Shown here: in pieces, positions 17,381-27,404 of the stretch
Position numbering within the stretch: the first letter of the stretch is position 1
How the letters are laid out: the number at the start of each line of letters is the position of its first letter
Assembly (NCBI GenBank): GCA_017621875.1
Contig: JAGASE010000001.1
Location: forward strand, 62,001 to 126,000
Direction of reading: 5' to 3'
Length of the DNA stretch: 64,000 bases
From: Clostridia bacterium
Lineage (GTDB): Bacteria > Bacillota > Clostridia > UBA1381
Translations under genes and position numbers: made by a program
Notes under the pieces: generated by a model
Told to the model about the DNA's origin: nothing
Seen by the model: only the letters and a program-made list of their open reading frames with translations
The model's database searches: none

Positions 17381-18184
17381 ATGAATAAGGAAAGATTAAG
17401 ATGCGGCTCGTCTACCGCAGCAATCGAGCATTTTGATAAAGAGGTTATAGACATGTATGCCAAAGCCGGAGTGACTGCGGTTGAGGTTGCATTGCCGTTT
17501 GTAAACTATTTCGCACATGACTGGAAGGAAATTAAAAAGTACGCTGATACAATCGGCGTGGAGCTTTGGTCGGTGCATCTGCCCTTTGGCGGAGAGAATA
17601 ATATGTTTAATATTGCAAGCCCGGAATTTGCTGAAAGAACGGTGAGCGATGATGAACGGCTTATTATAAAGGCGGGCGAAGTGGGCATGAAGGCTGCCGT
17701 TGTGCATCCTAACACGGGGCTTGTGCCAAATCTTAGCCGAAGAAAACAGTGGGAAATCTCGGTAAATAGCCTTAACGAGCTTGTTAAAATCGGCAGACGC
17801 GAGGGCGTGGAAATCGCGGTTGAGGTACTGGCACCCGATAATTTAGGCTCAAATATAGCGGAGATGAGGGCTTTTATGGACGAGGTTCCCGGTCTTAAAA
17901 TCTGCATGGACATGAATCATTTAAGCGGATATACACACGAGGAGTTTGTAAAGGCTTTTGGCGATAAAATCGTAACGGTGCATATTTCGGACTACGACTT
18001 TGACGGCGAAAAGCACTGGATGCCGGGCGAGGGAAAAATCGACTGGCAGCATATAATAAAGCTGCTTGATTCGATTAACTACACAGGACCGTTTATGTAT
18101 GAGGTGGGCGGCGAGAAGTTTCGCAAAGCCGGACTTTGTGCAATAAAAGAAAATTATACTAAGCTGATGAAGGGCGAGATTTAA
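17381..18184 (+). CDS. Sugar phosphate isomerase/epimerase-type TIM barrel
   Basis: A 267-residue protein of the xylose isomerase-like / AP-endonuclease-2 TIM-barrel superfamily. Metal-site candidates are Glu in VEVLAPDN near 147, CMDMNHLSG near 180, HISDYD near 203 and the C-terminal YEVGG near 240. Family members isomerise or epimerise ketoses, inositol intermediates and related compounds. The gene sits between the importer and a GH65 enzyme and overlaps the latter by one base (TAATG), so it likely processes the imported sugar before or after phosphorolysis. The exact reaction cannot be read from sequence. Confidence 0.85.
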   Translation: MNKERLRCGSSTAAIEHFDKEVIDMYAKAGVTAVEVALPFVNYFAHDWKEIKKYADTIGVELWSVHLPFGGENNMFNIASPEFAERTVSDDERLIIKAGEVGMKAAVVHPNTGLVPNLSRRKQWEISVNSLNELVKIGRREGVEIAVEVLAPDNLGSNIAEMRAFMDEVPGLKICMDMNHLSGYTHEEFVKAFGDKIVTVHISDYDFDGEKHWMPGEGKIDWQHIIKLLDSINYTGPFMYEVGGEKFRKAGLCAIKENYTKLMKGEI

Positions 18185-20412
18185 TGAATGCATTTATACT
18201 GTCAGAGAATAGGTTTGACCCGAAAAATATAAGAAAAAATGAATCAATTATGTGCCGCGGCAACGGATATATGTGCGTTCGTGCGTCGCTGGAGGAGAAA
18301 TATATCGGCGAGCAGCGGAACACTCTGATAAACGGCGTATTTAATGCACCGCCGGGCGAGGTTTCGGAAATTGCAGTGCTTCCCGATGCAACAAACTGCG
18401 AAATTGAAATAGGCGGCGAGCGGTTTGATATGATACGCACAGATATACAAGAGTACAGCCGTATTCTTGATATGAAAGCGGGAGAGGGCGTGCGGAGTCT
18501 TGTTTGGAAAAGCAACAGCGGACGGATAAGACTGGAATTTAAAAGCATAGTGTCGCTTACAAAAAAGCATATAACAGCACTTAAAATAAGCATAACCCCT
18601 CTTGACCAAGATACCGAAATCAAAATCAGGGCGGGAATTGACGCGAAGGTGACAAATACCGGCGTTCAGCATTTTTCGGCACCTGTACGCAGAGTTTATG
18701 AGGACGGAATTTTGGGACTGTATCTCAAAACCCTGCAGTCGGGCGTAGATGTTTCGGTGCATTGCCGCTGCAGCTGTGATAAGCCGTATAAAGAGGAGTA
18801 CACAACCGACCGAAGAAGTGTGTATTCATGCATATCGCTTTCGGTAAAGCAAGGCGAAACGGCGATTTTCCAAAAGCTTACCTCCTATGCCACCTCTCGC
18901 GATGTGGAATATGCGGAAACGGACGTTTGTCCGGAAACGGTGAACAGGGACGGAACGGAATATTTAAAGCAGGCACTTTTGTGCGGATATGACGCACTGT
19001 ATGCGGAAAGTGCGGAAATGTGGAAAAAATATTGGGAGCAGTCGCCCTTAGAGATTTGCGGAAGTGATTTTGAAAATAAGGCAATAAGCTTTGCAAAATA
19101 TCACCTGAACGTTATGGCAAGCAAGGACGATAACAGAGTCGGAATCGGGGCTAAAGGTCTGAGCGGAGAAGGGTATAAGGGACATTCCTTCTGGGATACC
19201 GAAATATTCATTCTGCCGTATTACATATATACCGAGCCGGAAACTGCAAGGCGGCTTTTGGAGTATCGGTATAAGCTCCTGGACTCGGCACTTTTAAAGG
19301 CAAAAAGATACGGCTTTGAAGGAGCTATGTATCCATGGGAGGGTGCATGGCTTACCGACGGAGAAACCTGTCCTGAGGAGGGCGACCTTGATTTGATGAC
19401 GGGCGAGGTACGAAAGAATATGATGGGCGAAATTGAGGTGCATATATCCGCGGATATTGCATATGCGGTGTGGCAGTATTTTCAGGCTACCGGCGATGAG
19501 GATTTTATGCAGCACTGCGGATATGAAATGATTCTTTTGACAGCGTATTTCTGGTCGAGCCGCATAGCGGAGAAAAACGGCAGATACGAAATTCTCGGAG
19601 TAATCGGACCCGATGAATATAAGGATAACATAGATAATAATGCTTACACAAATTACATGGCATTTTACAACCTTAAGCTGGCGGAGAAAATAATGGACAA
19701 AATTCCCGAACACTTAAGAAAAAAGTATGATACACAAAAAATGCTTTGCAGGATAACAGAAACAGCGGAAAGGCTGTATCTTCCGAAAGCCGATAAAGAC
19801 GGAATTATTCCTGCGTTTGACGGATACCGAGATTTGGAGGAAACAGATACCTCGAAATACAAAAACCGCGACAAGGTGGGGTTAATCTTTAAGGATTACG
19901 GCTTTGATGAAATACAAAAGCTACAGGTCGGAAAGCAGGCGGATACAATCATGCTGTTCCATCTTTTAGGCGACATGTTCAGTGACGAGGAGATAAAGCG
20001 AAACTATGAGTTTTATGAGCAGCGGACCTTGCATGATTCATCACTTTCGATGTGCTTCCATGCACTTGTAGGTGCAAAATGTGCTCTGGCGGATGAGGCT
20101 GCGGCTATGTATCATAGGGCGTGCAGTGTGGATATCGGAGAGAACGTGAACAACTCGGACGAGGGGATTCACAGTGCGTCAATCGGCGGAATATGGCTGG
20201 CTCTTGCAATGGGCTTTGGCGGACTTTGCGTGGAGGACGGAATGCTGTCTGTGTCGCCGATTCTTCCAAAAGGCTGGAGCGGATATAGGTTTACGGTCTG
20301 CTTTTGCGGCACAAGACTGCTGATTGAAACCGACTCGTCCGGAAGCCAAGTAAAGCGTCTTTGCGGAGAAGAGAAAGAAATACGGCTTTCCGGTAAGAAG
20401 CTCGTTGTGTAA
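18184..20412 (+). CDS. GH65 disaccharide phosphorylase
   Basis: A cytoplasmic 742-residue inverting glycoside phosphorylase or hydrolase of family GH65. An N-terminal beta-sandwich (about 1-270) is followed by a helical linker and the (alpha/alpha)6 barrel. Landmarks are FWDTEIF near 339, GVIGPDEY with general acid E478, KQADTIMLFH near 581 (phosphate-site region) and HDSSLSM near 617. Members act on maltose, kojibiose, nigerose, trehalose or glucosyl-glycerol/rhamnose-type linkages; the specificity loop cannot be assigned by eye. Start overlaps the isomerase stop. Import followed by phosphorolysis would conserve energy as a sugar 1-phosphate. Confidence 0.9.
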   Translation: MNAFILSENRFDPKNIRKNESIMCRGNGYMCVRASLEEKYIGEQRNTLINGVFNAPPGEVSEIAVLPDATNCEIEIGGERFDMIRTDIQEYSRILDMKAGEGVRSLVWKSNSGRIRLEFKSIVSLTKKHITALKISITPLDQDTEIKIRAGIDAKVTNTGVQHFSAPVRRVYEDGILGLYLKTLQSGVDVSVHCRCSCDKPYKEEYTTDRRSVYSCISLSVKQGETAIFQKLTSYATSRDVEYAETDVCPETVNRDGTEYLKQALLCGYDALYAESAEMWKKYWEQSPLEICGSDFENKAISFAKYHLNVMASKDDNRVGIGAKGLSGEGYKGHSFWDTEIFILPYYIYTEPETARRLLEYRYKLLDSALLKAKRYGFEGAMYPWEGAWLTDGETCPEEGDLDLMTGEVRKNMMGEIEVHISADIAYAVWQYFQATGDEDFMQHCGYEMILLTAYFWSSRIAEKNGRYEILGVIGPDEYKDNIDNNAYTNYMAFYNLKLAEKIMDKIPEHLRKKYDTQKMLCRITETAERLYLPKADKDGIIPAFDGYRDLEETDTSKYKNRDKVGLIFKDYGFDEIQKLQVGKQADTIMLFHLLGDMFSDEEIKRNYEFYEQRTLHDSSLSMCFHALVGAKCALADEAAAMYHRACSVDIGENVNNSDEGIHSASIGGIWLALAMGFGGLCVEDGMLSVSPILPKGWSGYRFTVCFCGTRLLIETDSSGSQVKRLCGEEKEIRLSGKKLVV

Positions 20413-20442
20413 TATATAAAAATAGCAGAGGAGAAAGTACAT

Positions 20443-23400
20443 ATGAACAAAAAAATCATATCTCTATTGATTGTTGCGGGAATGCTTTCAGGCTATCAAT
20501 GCAGCATGAAAGCGGCAGCATTAACTGAGCTTGTTTGTGAAAGAAGCGGAAACAAGCTTGAATTTACGGGAGTTTCCTCAGAAAAAAACGGAAAAATGAT
20601 GCTCAAGGTTTACAATTCCGATTACAGTGCGATGCAGACTAACGGATTTGTATTTCTTGATGTTGTATCAACAGATGAAAACGGCAGGTTTTCTGTAACA
20701 GTAGCAATGCCGGACACTCTGGCGGACGGAAGCAGTGCAACAGGTGAATATATAATGGTGTACTCAGACGGAGCAGAGCGTAATACCGACACATTTATGT
20801 ACACAGTAGCGGCAGAGGCTGCAGGTATTTATGAAAAGCTTGCGTCAGAGGCTGCGGACAGTCTTGCATCGGAGCTTGCAGACGCCCTTTCGGACGATGC
20901 CGAAAAGGTGGGCGTGGATATCGACGCGTTTTTAAAGCTTGGTGCAGAGGACAGAGTTAAGGTTTGCGGCTGGTTTGTCGGTATGCGTACATCGGACGGA
21001 CCTGAAAATGTAAATATATTAAACGACTGTATATATGCCGAATATATTTCGGTTTGCGGAGCTGACGAGAGAACAAGCGTTGCAGCGGCAATAAATCCGT
21101 CCTACCACGAAACCTCTTATAACACGCTGTCAGCAAGCGAAAAGGAAATCATCGCGGCATATCTTGCAGGCTGCAGCTTTACCGAGTATTCGGAGGTTTC
21201 CGAGGCTTTCGCAGCGGGACTTGTGCTTGTAAGCATTTCGGCGGCACGTGCTTCGGAGCTGACAGAAATCCTTACTCAAAACGCAGTGCTTTTGGGAATT
21301 GACGGAGTTTCTTCCTATAAAAAATATGCTGAAATGTCAAGTGCAAATCAGCTTAAGGTGAATGAAAAGCTGGTTGCTGCGGCAGGCGGCTCGGTTACGT
21401 CAATTTCACAGCTTAAGTCGCTTCTTGATAATGCGGTGAGCGATGTGCTTGAAAATAAATCATCCGGCAAAGGCTCAGGCTCGTCGGGCGGCTCATCTTC
21501 AAGCCCTATCGTTACAAAATACGATGCGGACGGCGGTGAGCAGCCAAAGACAAGTGGCTTTTCGGATACCGGCGACGCACCCTGGGCAAGAACAGCGATT
21601 GAATATCTGGCGGAAAATGGGATTGTTGCAGGATATAACGACGGTCGTTTCGGACCGAATGATTATGTAACAAGAGAGGCGTTTGTAAGAATGCTTTTAA
21701 ATGCATCGGGCTTGTTTGAGGCAGGGCATACCTCAACATTTATCGATGTTGATGCATCTTCATGGTATGCCGAGTATGTTGCATGTGCACAGAATAAGCA
21801 GATAGTAAGTGGAATTACCGAGGACACCTTTGGCGTCGGCAGTACGCTTACACGTCAGGATATGGCGGTTATCATTTTAAGAACTGCCCAAATGCAGGGA
21901 AAGACGCTTGGCAGCTTAAGGGATTATGAAAGATTCAATGACCAGTCCGAGCTTGCCGATTATGCGATTGACGCGGTAAAGATTCTTTATTGTGCAAATC
22001 TTATCAATGGCATGGACGACGGCAGCTTTGCTCCGAATGCTCCGCTTACAAGGGCACAGGCGGCAAAGGTGCTTTACGATGTATATTCAGGAATTACTCC
22101 GGCTCTTTCTGCATCATCAAAAAATACCAAGACAGTAAACTTAGCACAGGAACAGTTTGAAAAACGTGCGGAATTTCTTGAGGCTGTAGGTGTACTTAAT
22201 AAAAAGTCGGCTGAATACAAAATGTCCGACACAATAACTCTCGGCGGATTTGTAAACATGGCTTTAAACCTTGCCGAGGACACCGAATATGCAGGCGATA
22301 CAATCACCGATGCTGCCCTTTTGGCGGCAGAGAAATACTCAATGCTAAAGGCAGGCTTTGACGCAGCAAGGGTAATAACCGTTGATGAGGCTGTGGAAAT
22401 TTTGGTTAAATCCATTGGCTATTCTCCGTTTGTGTCAGCGGGTGAGTTTAACAAAAAGGCAGGAGAAATAGGACTTTTAAAGGGCATTCCTCAGCCGGGA
22501 AACACCGACCTTAAAGCAGATGTTGCAATGACACTTTTGGAAAATGCGACGGAATGTGCTCCTGTAGTAGTGAGCAATTTAAGTGCAGCAAATAACACTA
22601 TGACAGTACTTGGCGACACAACTATGCTGGAGCATGCAAGAGATACCTATAAATATACAGGTGTTGTTACCGGAAACAGATTAACAACGATATATAGCCC
22701 TGAGGGAGTTAAAGAGGGATATATTGAGATAGATAATACAAGATATGTGTGTGATAACGAGCAGTACGGCGATTATCTCGGACACAGGGTTACATATTAT
22801 GTCCGCGAGGCGGAGGACGATACCGTAAAATATGTTACGCTGCGTGACGAAAATGATTCGGTAGTTATCGAGTCCGAGGATTTTCTTGATATATCTGATG
22901 ATTTTGGGGCTATCAGCTACAGCAAAAATCAAACAAGAAGAACCATGAAAATCAATGCATCTCCGAGAGTTTTCTACAACGGAAGATTCTATGGTGAGTA
23001 TACCGCGGCGGACTTCGATATGGACAGAGGTACGATTGAAATTGTTGAGGGCAAGGGAAACGACGATACCGATATGATTTTCATTACCTCTTATGAAACC
23101 TTTGTTGTGGACAGAGTTTCCAATAAGAAGACAGCGATATTCAATAAGTATAGCCACAGCGGTGCGAGCGAAAAGATTGACGTAGAGGACGCCTTGTATG
23201 ATATTACAAAAAACGGCGAGGAAATCACAGTCGCAGAGCTTTCAGAGTGGGACGTTCTGAGCGTTGCCGCTACAAAAAACGGCGTAGAGCCTTATTATAA
23301 AATATATGTCTGCGACACTAAGGAAAGTGCAAAAACCGAAACCTATTCCAATGAGGACAGAACAGTTGAATCCATCGGCTATATCTATGATATTGCAGGA

Positions 23401-24627
23401 AGCTATTACGACAGCTGGGCTCAGGGAAAGGGTATAGGCACTGTTCTTGAGTATGGCGAGTATCAGATATATTATCTTGATGCTTTTGGCAGAGTTGCGG
23501 TTGTGGCAAAAGACCTTACAGTGGTTTCGGACGCGTATGCATACGTGATAAAGGTATGGGAAGACGACGAGGAAACCTTCAGTATGAGATATTATGACGT
23601 GGGCAGCGAGGAGATAATAACACTGCCTCTGGCGGAAGATGTAAAAATAAATGATAAGAAATGTAAGAATGCGGGCATGGTTCGCAGCTCGGCACTTTTT
23701 GACGCAGATGCAAGATACACTAAGCAGCTTATAAAGTACACGATAAGCAAGAGCAAGGAAATTGCCGAAATCGAAACAGCCACGGCTGTTACCGACCCGG
23801 ATCCAACTATTTTTACAAAGAAGAGCGTATCGAAGAGCTATACATATGAAAATGCGTCATTTAGCCACGAGATGTTCTTAAACTCTGATGCAAAGGTGCT
23901 TTGTGTTCCGGCATCGGGAGATAACATAGACGACTATTATGTTGTTGACCGCTCGCTGCTCAGTACAGACAAGGCAAGTCAAATGTCTACAAATGTTACG
24001 GCGTATGATTTTGACGAGTTTTTAAGGAGCAGCATGGTAGTTATAAGCTATGACGCAGAAGGCTCACTTGACCTTTCGGATTCGCTTGAAATTCTTGTTG
24101 TTGACTCGGTTACAGAGGGTCTTACCGAGGACGATGAGGTTATGACAAAGATTAAGGGAAGTATCGGAAACTATGAGGCGATGGAATTTTTCGTTGAGGG
24201 AAAGGGCGTACTGCCTGATGCGAAAAAGGGCGACGCTTTATATGTAAGATTTAATTCTAAGGGCAGAATAACTCATGCGGACACAATATTCTCATTAAGT
24301 GATTTGTTAAGCAGCGGAAATATATACCAAAACGCCAAGTTGGTACTGCAGTCCGAGAAAAATTCAAAGACACAGCTTTATACAGGCTGGCTCAAGGATA
24401 TAGACCTGAATGCAGGAAACGGAGAAAACATTATCGTGCTTGACAGTGAAACGGTGATACCTGTAAAGCTGAACGGAAATTCAAGCAAGGTAATCGTTTA
24501 TGACGCAGAGACCGAAAAGACAACGGTAGAGGATATAAACGCACTTGAAAAGGACGACCTTATAATCGTGAGATTAAGATATTCAACCGTTAAGGCAATA
24601 GTGGCGATGAAAAATGTTAGAAATTAA
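20443..24627 (+). CDS. S-layer-homology surface protein
   Basis: A 1394-residue exported protein. The signal peptide spans about residues 1-26. A beta-sandwich module (28-120), a long helical segment (125-335) and a Ser/Gly linker (340-365) lead to three canonical SLH repeats at about 371-551 (GIVAGYNDGRFGPNDYVTR, then QIVSGITEDTFGVGSTLTR, then LINGMDDGSFAPNAPLTR). SLH domains bind pyruvylated cell-wall polymers, so this protein is wall-anchored. Residues 572-706 look like three further degenerate SLH repeats (EAVGVL, GLLKGI cores). The rest (about 710-1394) is beta-rich and unrecognised. It starts 30 nt after the GH65 gene with a GAGGAGAAA site. It is the only one of the six secreted proteins with an evident anchor. 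GYQC in the signal region is not a lipobox. Confidence 0.9.
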   Translation: MNKKIISLLIVAGMLSGYQCSMKAAALTELVCERSGNKLEFTGVSSEKNGKMMLKVYNSDYSAMQTNGFVFLDVVSTDENGRFSVTVAMPDTLADGSSATGEYIMVYSDGAERNTDTFMYTVAAEAAGIYEKLASEAADSLASELADALSDDAEKVGVDIDAFLKLGAEDRVKVCGWFVGMRTSDGPENVNILNDCIYAEYISVCGADERTSVAAAINPSYHETSYNTLSASEKEIIAAYLAGCSFTEYSEVSEAFAAGLVLVSISAARASELTEILTQNAVLLGIDGVSSYKKYAEMSSANQLKVNEKLVAAAGGSVTSISQLKSLLDNAVSDVLENKSSGKGSGSSGGSSSSPIVTKYDADGGEQPKTSGFSDTGDAPWARTAIEYLAENGIVAGYNDGRFGPNDYVTREAFVRMLLNASGLFEAGHTSTFIDVDASSWYAEYVACAQNKQIVSGITEDTFGVGSTLTRQDMAVIILRTAQMQGKTLGSLRDYERFNDQSELADYAIDAVKILYCANLINGMDDGSFAPNAPLTRAQAAKVLYDVYSGITPALSASSKNTKTVNLAQEQFEKRAEFLEAVGVLNKKSAEYKMSDTITLGGFVNMALNLAEDTEYAGDTITDAALLAAEKYSMLKAGFDAARVITVDEAVEILVKSIGYSPFVSAGEFNKKAGEIGLLKGIPQPGNTDLKADVAMTLLENATECAPVVVSNLSAANNTMTVLGDTTMLEHARDTYKYTGVVTGNRLTTIYSPEGVKEGYIEIDNTRYVCDNEQYGDYLGHRVTYYVREAEDDTVKYVTLRDENDSVVIESEDFLDISDDFGAISYSKNQTRRTMKINASPRVFYNGRFYGEYTAADFDMDRGTIEIVEGKGNDDTDMIFITSYETFVVDRVSNKKTAIFNKYSHSGASEKIDVEDALYDITKNGEEITVAELSEWDVLSVAATKNGVEPYYKIYVCDTKESAKTETYSNEDRTVESIGYIYDIAGSYYDSWAQGKGIGTVLEYGEYQIYYLDAFGRVAVVAKDLTVVSDAYAYVIKVWEDDEETFSMRYYDVGSEEIITLPLAEDVKINDKKCKNAGMVRSSALFDADARYTKQLIKYTISKSKEIAEIETATAVTDPDPTIFTKKSVSKSYTYENASFSHEMFLNSDAKVLCVPASGDNIDDYYVVDRSLLSTDKASQMSTNVTAYDFDEFLRSSMVVISYDAEGSLDLSDSLEILVVDSVTEGLTEDDEVMTKIKGSIGNYEAMEFFVEGKGVLPDAKKGDALYVRFNSKGRITHADTIFSLSDLLSSGNIYQNAKLVLQSEKNSKTQLYTGWLKDIDLNAGNGENIIVLDSETVIPVKLNGNSSKVIVYDAETEKTTVEDINALEKDDLIIVRLRYSTVKAIVAMKNVRN

Positions 24628-24642
24628 GGAGTGTGGCAGAAG

Positions 24643-27390
24643 ATGAAATTAAGAATGATATCAGCAGCAACTTTAATTGCTGTTATAAGCACATTTACAG
24701 CACCGGCATACGCTGTAACAACGCAGTATGTTCCGAGTGAATATACATTTTCAGCTTCCGACACAGCCGAAGATGTTTTGGAGGGCACTGCAATAGGCAG
24801 CAGTGCATGGAATGAGACCTTGAGCAATTTTGCGACGCTTTCAGGCGGTACGCTTACCGTTTCCTCAACGCGAAAGGCGGCATTTGTTTCGTTAAGTGAG
24901 GCTGCAGAGAGTGCTGCATTTGAAATGACAGCCGACCTTACAGTGTCGGTACAAAATAACCGCTCATCAAGCGATTACGCAACCGGCTTTGCCTTTGCGG
25001 CAACCGAGGACGGCTACTATCAGCTGATGTTTGCATCGGACGAGACGGCTCATATTATCAAAACAAGCTCGCTTACAGCTACAAGCGGAACGTCTGTTGC
25101 ATCGGCATCGATAGCAGGAAAAATGAGCCTTGACGGCTCGGCGGCAGCTGCTGTAAAGCTCGCCGTTTCGGGCAAAAAAGCAAAGCTTTATATAGGAAAC
25201 GAAGAAGTTCTTTCGTATGACAGTGAAACTGATTTTCCGAAGGGCGGCTTTGGCTTTGTAACCAAGCGTGATATGTCCGCGGTTTATGAAAGCTTTAAGC
25301 TGATGCTAAACAAGGAGGTTTTGGTATATGAGGAATCCGATTATGCCGTAGCCGATTACATAGCAGAGGTTTCGGGCAACGCGGCTGTGCTTTCGTGGAC
25401 AAATCCGAATGTGCCAAGCATAACCGATATTGTGATTAAGGATACAAACGGAAACACAATAACATACAGCGGAACAATCGCAAAGACGCAGGGCACGGAA
25501 AATACGGTAACAGTTTCTTCATTAAAGCACAATGTTGAATATGGCTTGAGGCTTGTTGTGTCCTTCTCGGACCATGCCGATAAGTCGAGCGAAACGAAGT
25601 ACGTAACGCTGCCGTTTACTGTCGAGGATTATGAAATCGCAGATTTTAGTGCTGTTTCAATGATTGAGGCAGGAAAGCTTTCATGGACAAATCCTGCGGC
25701 GGGCGTGATAGAGTCGATTGCTATAACCGACGCCGACGGAAATCCGTACAGCGTGAATGTTTCAAAAGAAGCAGGTGCAAAGAATGAGGTTAAAATTGAT
25801 GTGCCGGGCGGAGAAACAGTGACTTTTACCGTAACAATAACCTTTGTAGGCGGAGAAACAGTGTCCGAAAGCGGAACAATTACAGCAGTAGTTTTAGAGG
25901 AGGCAAAGTATTATCCTAAAAACGTGCTGGTATATGAAAGCTATACAAAGATAGGTCTTTCATGGCTTAATCCCGAAAAGGAGATAAAGTCGGTAAAGGT
26001 AATTGACTGCAAAACAGGTCTTGAGGCTGAAACAGAGGACAGTGTTTCTGGAGTGTCGGGTGCGGCCAACAATGTTTTAATGACAGGCTTGGCATCGGAT
26101 AGCAATGCAAATTACAGAATCATATTTGAATTTACCGACGGACATGACGCTGTGGAATATATAGCCGGCGGACTGCCGTACGGAAAGGGCAGCTATTATG
26201 ACTATGAGCAGAATACCTACACAAAGGTGACAGACTGGGACGTGTTCTATAACCTTGCAACCGCGTCCTACGGTCAGATTCCTGCATATATCTCGGTAGA
26301 CAGGGACGAAAAGGTGAGCGGTGAAAGCTCGGTTAAGATGGCGGCAAGCTTTGCAGATGTATATAACAATGTATATTATCAGCTGAGATTAAAGCCGCTG
26401 GAGAGTTATGATACTGATCACACCTACCGCATAAGCATGAAGGTTAAGTATAAAAATGCAAAGAACGGCGTTATTCTTGCGTATGCGAATAAGCCGATGA
26501 ACAGCTATGCGGACGGAACAGCAGCTCCGACCTACAGCATAGGAACAAATCTCACGCCGAAGGATTCATCAAACGGCTGGGAGACGGTTTCATATATTAT
26601 GAAGCCCACAGACCTTCAGGGCAATCCTCGTGGGGAGGGACTGGAGCTTTGGGTGCGTCTTATCGGAACAGTCGAGAGCTTTTGGGTAGATGACATCGAA
26701 ATGGTTCCGATTGATGAAAACGGAAATGCTATAGGCGAAAACATTTTACCGAATCCTGAGCTTGAATCAAGCGACAACACTCCTTGCGGAAACGTAAAGC
26801 TTTTATCGGACAGCTGCTCCTTAAAGGACGGAACGGCAGTGCTTTCATGGGAAAACCCCGATGATAATACGCTTAAAAATATAAAAATTTATCGCAAGGT
26901 AAGCGGAGAGCTGTATGAATGTGCAACGCTTTCAAATACGGCAACCGAAATTTCAATAGGAAATGTTACATCTGACGAAACCGCGGTATTTGTCATTAAA
27001 ACTGTGGACGACGCGGACAATATTTCAAGCGGAGTAGAGGTTGAGCTTAAACCGCAGCTCAGCAATATCGTTATAGGTGATATTGTATTCAAAAACGGTG
27101 ATAGTATGATTACCCAAATCCCAACCGGCTTTGACGGCAGAGTAACGGCAAGCGTGTCGGTGACAAATAACGGTGCTGAAAGCTTTGAAGGCTCATTGTG
27201 GCTGACGGTTTACGAAAACGGAATTTTGAAGACGATAACAGCCTCAGATACAACCATATTTGCTAAAGGAAGCGGAACGAAAACCGCTGAAGCATCGGCA
27301 AGTGTAACTACAGGCTGCGTTGTAAAGGCATTTTTCCTTGATAACATTGAAAACATGAAGCTGCTTACAAGTGAAGCGGAGCTTAAATGA
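24643..27390 (+). CDS. Secreted multi-domain protein with fibronectin-like repeats
   Basis: A 915-residue exported protein with no evident catalytic domain. The signal peptide ends near APAYA (about residue 25). A concanavalin-like domain (about 40-225) is followed by repeated fibronectin-III-like units carrying the core VLSWTNPN, KLSWTNPA, IGLSWLNPE and VLSWENPDD. A CBM4/9-like domain (about 530-705, KVSGESSVKM then FWVDDIEMV) interrupts the series. The C-terminus (about 806-915) is the module shared with three neighbours (LWLTVYENGILK then VKAFFLDNIENMKLL). The ATG at 24643 fits AAGGAG 11 nt upstream better than the GTG at 24631. Likely a carbohydrate-binding or scaffolding surface protein. 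Confidence 0.85.
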   Translation: MKLRMISAATLIAVISTFTAPAYAVTTQYVPSEYTFSASDTAEDVLEGTAIGSSAWNETLSNFATLSGGTLTVSSTRKAAFVSLSEAAESAAFEMTADLTVSVQNNRSSSDYATGFAFAATEDGYYQLMFASDETAHIIKTSSLTATSGTSVASASIAGKMSLDGSAAAAVKLAVSGKKAKLYIGNEEVLSYDSETDFPKGGFGFVTKRDMSAVYESFKLMLNKEVLVYEESDYAVADYIAEVSGNAAVLSWTNPNVPSITDIVIKDTNGNTITYSGTIAKTQGTENTVTVSSLKHNVEYGLRLVVSFSDHADKSSETKYVTLPFTVEDYEIADFSAVSMIEAGKLSWTNPAAGVIESIAITDADGNPYSVNVSKEAGAKNEVKIDVPGGETVTFTVTITFVGGETVSESGTITAVVLEEAKYYPKNVLVYESYTKIGLSWLNPEKEIKSVKVIDCKTGLEAETEDSVSGVSGAANNVLMTGLASDSNANYRIIFEFTDGHDAVEYIAGGLPYGKGSYYDYEQNTYTKVTDWDVFYNLATASYGQIPAYISVDRDEKVSGESSVKMAASFADVYNNVYYQLRLKPLESYDTDHTYRISMKVKYKNAKNGVILAYANKPMNSYADGTAAPTYSIGTNLTPKDSSNGWETVSYIMKPTDLQGNPRGEGLELWVRLIGTVESFWVDDIEMVPIDENGNAIGENILPNPELESSDNTPCGNVKLLSDSCSLKDGTAVLSWENPDDNTLKNIKIYRKVSGELYECATLSNTATEISIGNVTSDETAVFVIKTVDDADNISSGVEVELKPQLSNIVIGDIVFKNGDSMITQIPTGFDGRVTASVSVTNNGAESFEGSLWLTVYENGILKTITASDTTIFAKGSGTKTAEASASVTTGCVVKAFFLDNIENMKLLTSEAELK

Positions 27391-27404
27391 GAGGAGGAAT
27401 ATTA

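Noticed and set aside
20443-20520. Lipoprotein signal in the SLH protein
   Set aside because: The Cys is preceded by GYQ, which does not fit a lipobox; a normal signal peptide ending near KAAA is more likely.
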